Part shown: piece by piece, positions 61,189-64,000 of the stretch | How positions within the stretch are numbered: the stretch's first letter is position 1 | Layout: the number at the start of each line of letters is the position of its first letter | Source of the DNA: CAXNKH01 sp049296795 | GTDB lineage: Bacteria > Pseudomonadota > Gammaproteobacteria > Burkholderiales > Burkholderiaceae_C | Assembly (NCBI GenBank): GCA_049296795.1 | Contig: JBAQTC010000048.1 | Location: 1 to 64,000, forward strand | Reading direction: 5' to 3' | Length of the DNA stretch: 64,000 nucleotides | The notes under the pieces: generated by a model | The model's database searches: none | What the model was told of the DNA's origin: nothing | Seen by the model: the letters and a program-made list of their open reading frames with translations, nothing else | Program-made: the position numbers and the translations under genes

Positions 61189-61637
61189 AACTCACGGATA
61201 CCCAGCGCAGCCTGCTCGAAGCAGCGGCCAAGCATCCTCAAAAACTGTTGACCGACTTCCCGGCCAACCTCAAAGGCGGCGCACTCATCAAGGTGCTCAC
61301 CGCCCTGGGCAACGCAGGACTGATTGCCCCACACAACAAGACTCCCGAGGGCAACACGCAGTTCGTGATTTCCACCGCAGGCCTGGAATCGATTGGCTTG
61401 ACCCCTCAGCAACCACCCAAGCAGCGCGAGGGCACCAAACAGGCCACCCTGATCGAGTTGCTCAAACGCCCAGAGGGCGTAAGCCTGGCCGAGATGGTTC
61501 AGGCCACCGGCTGGCAGCAGCACACCGTGCGAGGTGCCATGGCAGGCGCCCTGAAAAAGAAACTGGGCCTGAACATCGTGTCAGACAAGACCGATGGGCA
61601 GGACCGCAAGTACCGCATCACCACCGAAACCGTTTGA
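61185..61637 (+). CDS. DUF3489 domain protein (intact copy)
   Basis: A 150-residue basic protein with a winged-helix-like C-terminal DUF3489 domain (REGTKQATLIELLKRPEGV, ATGWQQHTVRGAMAGALKKK). It may bind nucleic acid. A truncated version is at 10207-10530. It is coupled to the preceding gene by ATGA and followed after 7 bases by the 119-residue gene, matching the remnant module. Confidence 0.75.
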   Translation: MKLTDTQRSLLEAAAKHPQKLLTDFPANLKGGALIKVLTALGNAGLIAPHNKTPEGNTQFVISTAGLESIGLTPQQPPKQREGTKQATLIELLKRPEGVSLAEMVQATGWQQHTVRGAMAGALKKKLGLNIVSDKTDGQDRKYRITTETV

Positions 61638-61644
61638 GCCGCCT

Positions 61645-62004
61645 ATGAAAACATTGACGATCACCATCGAGCGAAAGCCAATCACCGTGAATTTCGACGG
61701 CAAGAGCCTCGAAGTAGATGAACTGAGCATCCGACTACCCTTTGGCAGAAAACCCACTGACATCACAGAAATCGCCGCTTACGGTGACTACACGGTCTAT
61801 GTCTCCGACACCCGGGAGATGACGGCTGAGGAATTCGACGGCTTTGCGATGAACCTATTGAAGTCACGCGACTGGCTCAAGGGCAAAGGCGGCTACATCG
61901 GCAACGGCAGACTGTGCGTAATGGTCCACGCCCCAGGTCGCCCTTACCTCTTCATTGACCCATCCGGCGGGGATTACGCCCGGTACGTCGCTCGCTTGGG
62001 CTGA
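61645..62004 (+). CDS. Conserved phage-type protein of unknown function (copy 2)
   Basis: The 119-residue homologue of 10538-10897, with the shared LPFGRKPTDI, SRDWLKGKGG and RLCVMVHAPGRPYLFIDPSG blocks. Start ATG at 61645; the longer open frame is not used because family members start MxxxTITIE. Unknown role; always paired with DUF3489 here. It ends facing the methyltransferase gene. Confidence 0.7.
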   Translation: MKTLTITIERKPITVNFDGKSLEVDELSIRLPFGRKPTDITEIAAYGDYTVYVSDTREMTAEEFDGFAMNLLKSRDWLKGKGGYIGNGRLCVMVHAPGRPYLFIDPSGGDYARYVARLG

Positions 62005-62038
62005 TCTGTACGCGAATTTCACGGGCAACTGAGATCAG
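62001..62038. repeat. Inverted repeat between convergent genes
   Basis: CTGATCT (62001-62007) and AGATCAG (62032-62038) flank the ends of the 119-residue gene and the methyltransferase gene. It is a weaker relative of the 12-bp hairpin at 10894-10923 and may act as a two-way terminator. Confidence 0.4.
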
Positions 62039-63312
62039 GCGCCCTGCGCCACAGGGGCCTCTTGAACCGGTGCATCGCCAGCACTGGTGGTCAGTTCGGC
62101 GAACTTCACGCCATCCTCCGAACGCACCGCCTGCAGACCGGTGTACTCCTCCCAGCGCTTGACGATCACATCCACGAACTTGGGATCGAGTTCCATGAGC
62201 CGTGCCTGACGCCCGGTCTTCTCGCAGGCAATCAGGGTGGTGCCCGAACCACCGAAGAGGTCCAGCACGATGTCCCGGCTCTTGGACGAATTCTTGATGG
62301 CCCGCTCAACCAGCTCGACCGGTTTCATGGTCGGATGCAGGTCGTTGACCCGGGGCTTGTTGTAGTTCCAAATGTCCGACTGGTCCCGGTCACCGCACCA
62401 GAAGTGGTCAGCGCCTTGCTTCCAGCCGTACAGGATCGGTTCGTACTGGCGCTGGTAGTCAGCCCGGCCCAGGGTGAAGGTGTTCTTGGACCAGATGATG
62501 AAGGTGGACCACTTGCCACCGGCATCCAGCCAGGCCTTTTGCAAGGTGTGCAGCTCCGAGGAGCTCATAGCCACGTAGCAGCCGCCCTTGGTGACCATCA
62601 GCAGGTTCACGCAGGCGTCGTACAGGAATTGGTAGAAGCCATCGCCCAGTGCGTCGTTGAGGATGCGCCGGTCCTTACCCCGCATCTTGTCCTTGGCGTT
62701 GTTGCCATAGTCCACGTTGTAGGGTGGATCGGTGAAGGCCATGTCGGCCAGCTCGCTACCCATGAGCTTTTCCACATCGGACAGCATGGTCGAATCACCG
62801 CATAGGAGGCGGTGGCTGCCGAGAATCCACAAGTCCCCAGGTCTGGATACGGGATCTACTGGTGCTTCTGGGATTGCATCATCTTCGGTCAAACCACCGC
62901 CTGCTTGATCACCATTGAGCAGGCGCTCAATCTCATCGTCCCCAAAGCCGAGCAAGTCGAGATCAAAATCCACGCCTTGAAGCTCTTGCAATTCGAGCTT
63001 GAGTAACTCTTCATCCCAACCCGAGTTCAACGCGATTCGGTTGTCGGCCAGGATGTAGGCCTTTTTTTGTTCAGGGCTCAGATGGCCCAGCTCAATGACG
63101 GGCACCTCTGTTAATTCAAGTTTTCTGGCAGCAGCCAAACGGCCGTGGCCAGCGATCACGCCCTTGTCGCCGTCAGTCAAGATTGGATTGGTCCAACCGA
63201 ACTCACGAATGCTGGCAGCGATCTGGGCGATTTGTTCTTCACTGTGGGTGCGGGCGTTTCGCGCATACGGAATGAGCGAATCGACCGGGACCATTTGGAT
63301 CTCGGGTTTCAT
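62035..63312 (-). CDS. ParB-domain DNA methyltransferase
   Basis: The 425-residue protein has an N-terminal ParB/Srx-like domain (residues 1-100, VDSLIPYARNARTHSEEQ, AGHGRLAAARKL) and a DNA methyltransferase domain with motif IV DPPYN (FTDPPYNVDYGN) and motif I-like LDLFGGSGTTLIAC. The order IV before I makes it a beta-class N6-adenine or N4-cytosine enzyme. No restriction partner is seen, so it is an orphan phage methylase. The start at 63312 is chosen because homologues begin MKPEIQMV. Confidence 0.85.
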   Translation of the reverse strand: MKPEIQMVPVDSLIPYARNARTHSEEQIAQIAASIREFGWTNPILTDGDKGVIAGHGRLAAARKLELTEVPVIELGHLSPEQKKAYILADNRIALNSGWDEELLKLELQELQGVDFDLDLLGFGDDEIERLLNGDQAGGGLTEDDAIPEAPVDPVSRPGDLWILGSHRLLCGDSTMLSDVEKLMGSELADMAFTDPPYNVDYGNNAKDKMRGKDRRILNDALGDGFYQFLYDACVNLLMVTKGGCYVAMSSSELHTLQKAWLDAGGKWSTFIIWSKNTFTLGRADYQRQYEPILYGWKQGADHFWCGDRDQSDIWNYNKPRVNDLHPTMKPVELVERAIKNSSKSRDIVLDLFGGSGTTLIACEKTGRQARLMELDPKFVDVIVKRWEEYTGLQAVRSEDGVKFAELTTSAGDAPVQEAPVAQGA

Positions 63313-63491
63313 GAGCAAATCAGGGGAGTAGTGCTGCCCTTGATCGCAGTGAATGCGCCAACAGGAAGCAGAAATGAAAAGTGGAAAGGAATGTCTTGCA
63401 CTCCTTTCCACACCGTAGCTGAAAATGTACGCTCAAATGGGATGATTTGTTGCAAGGGCTAAATTCGCTCACTCACCACCTCTCGCCCGCA

Positions 63492-63923
63492 CTACATATC
63501 AACCTCTCCAATTCCCTCTAATTTCCTCTGTGAAATACCCAAAGCGTTGAGTTGATCTGCCACCGTCTGCAACGCTCGTTGCCAACGTCGCCAAGCAGTG
63601 GTCCTGTCACACGCAAATCGACGACCGATCTGATGCCAGCCATATCTCTTGGCACGCATCCAGACCAAATGCCTCTGATCTATCTCAAGCCATTGGACCC
63701 ACTTCATGGTCTCCAGCATTCTTTCAATTGCCTCAGGGCTTGGGATCATTGGCATGTACACCCGCTCGGTATCTGGGTAACGAGAGGGTGTTTGCATGGC
63801 CAGTGACATCCATGGATTGTTGTAACCCTGAACGCGGACGGGTGGAAGTCGGTAGGCCGTATGAGCGGCGTCAAGAAACCGGGCTTCCACATCATCCATG
63901 CCCCATATAGGTTTTCTATCCAT
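63492..63923 (-). CDS. DUF6362-like phage protein with HTH features
   Basis: A 143-residue protein with ARFLDAAHTAYRLPPVRVQGY near the start (in two parts) and a C-terminal helix-turn-helix-like stretch (WHQIGRRFACDRTTAWRRWQ). It resembles DUF6362 proteins of phages. CAGGAGG before ATG 63923 fixes the start; it overlaps the upstream partial gene by 8 bases. Confidence 0.6.
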   Translation of the reverse strand: MDRKPIWGMDDVEARFLDAAHTAYRLPPVRVQGYNNPWMSLAMQTPSRYPDTERVYMPMIPSPEAIERMLETMKWVQWLEIDQRHLVWMRAKRYGWHQIGRRFACDRTTAWRRWQRALQTVADQLNALGISQRKLEGIGEVDM

Positions 63924-64000
63924 GCTTACCTCCTGAACCATAGAGGCGCTCGCCAATACGACGAATGAACTCCCGCTCAAGGAAGTCCAGCCGTTCGTCT
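63916..64000 (-). CDS. C-terminal end of a prophage gene cut by the window edge
   Basis: The minus-strand frame ends ...DERLDFLEREFIRRIG, then ERLYGSGGKHG and TAG at 63916-63918. Only the last 28 codons are in the window, so the product is not identified. It overlaps the DUF6362-like start by 8 bases, so the two are coupled. Confidence 0.5.
   Translation of the reverse strand, partial: DERLDFLEREFIRRIGERLYGSGGKHG

Overview
The window looks like a betaproteobacterial chromosome, probably Burkholderiales (Comamonadaceae-like). It is GC-rich, carries CopK, CzcI and CadR-type metal genes and a TPM/LemA set, and has a lambda/HK97-type prophage of a kind common in that group. This placement is inferred from gene content only; no rRNA or housekeeping marker is present.

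Layout. (1) 1-2.7 kb: an IS-like terminus truncating an AAA_14-type ATPase gene, about 850 bases without a recognisable gene, then a two-gene HTH/ImmA-IrrE plus PIN pair that resembles a toxin-antitoxin module. (2) 2.9-9.7 kb: a copper operon on the minus strand (small periplasmic protein, TolC lipoprotein, multicopper oxidase, cupredoxin, DUF411, CusF), divergent from the two-component pair copR-copS. (3) 9.6-10.9 kb: remnants of an older prophage, namely a GH24 lysozyme with one internal stop and a 5'-truncated DUF3489 gene followed by a 119-residue gene. The last two have close homologues in the intact prophage at 61.2-62.0 kb. (4) 11-24 kb: a second copper/silver region (copK, DUF2933, ICMT-like methyltransferase, HMA chaperone, LemA and two TPM proteins, a P1B ATPase with YHS and HMBD domains, DUF2789, then cusCBA). 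Three promoters in regions 2 and 4 share one dyad (TNAC, six variable bases, TGTNATC), so they probably answer to the same CopR. (5) 24-35.3 kb: a zinc/cadmium/cobalt/lead region on the minus strand (cadA, czcI, czcCBA, a stand-alone CzcB-N-terminus-like protein, a zinc-ribbon protein, lspA), with cadR divergent from cadA across a 19-bp-spacer MerR-type promoter. (6) 35.3-35.6 kb: a frameshifted ankyrin-repeat remnant.

(7) 35.66-64 kb: a prophage, almost all on the minus strand, running off the right edge. Read in transcription order it has a partial early gene, a DUF6362-like protein, a ParB-methyltransferase, HNH, TerS, TerL, portal, protease, HK97 capsid, connectors, the lambda-like tail set (U/V-like, G and G-T frameshift, tape measure, M, L, K, I, J), fibre genes, and a lysis cassette (holin, GH73-type endolysin, Rz with nested Rz1). 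A four-gene plus-strand operon lies at 60.8-62.0 kb. No integrase or att site is visible.

The most unusual feature lies between the tail fibre and the lysis genes. The fibre protein (39757-40680) ends in alternating Asn/Asp-Cys residues, and nearly every Cys in its last 70 residues follows an Asn. Directly downstream, translationally coupled, are a 2OG-Fe(II) oxygenase-like protein, an unrecognised 232-residue protein and a radical SAM protein with a complete seven-Cys SPASM domain; a terminator-like hairpin closes the set. I read this as a candidate RiPP-like system that modifies the cysteine tail of a phage fibre. The link between substrate and enzymes is inference from gene order and motif composition.
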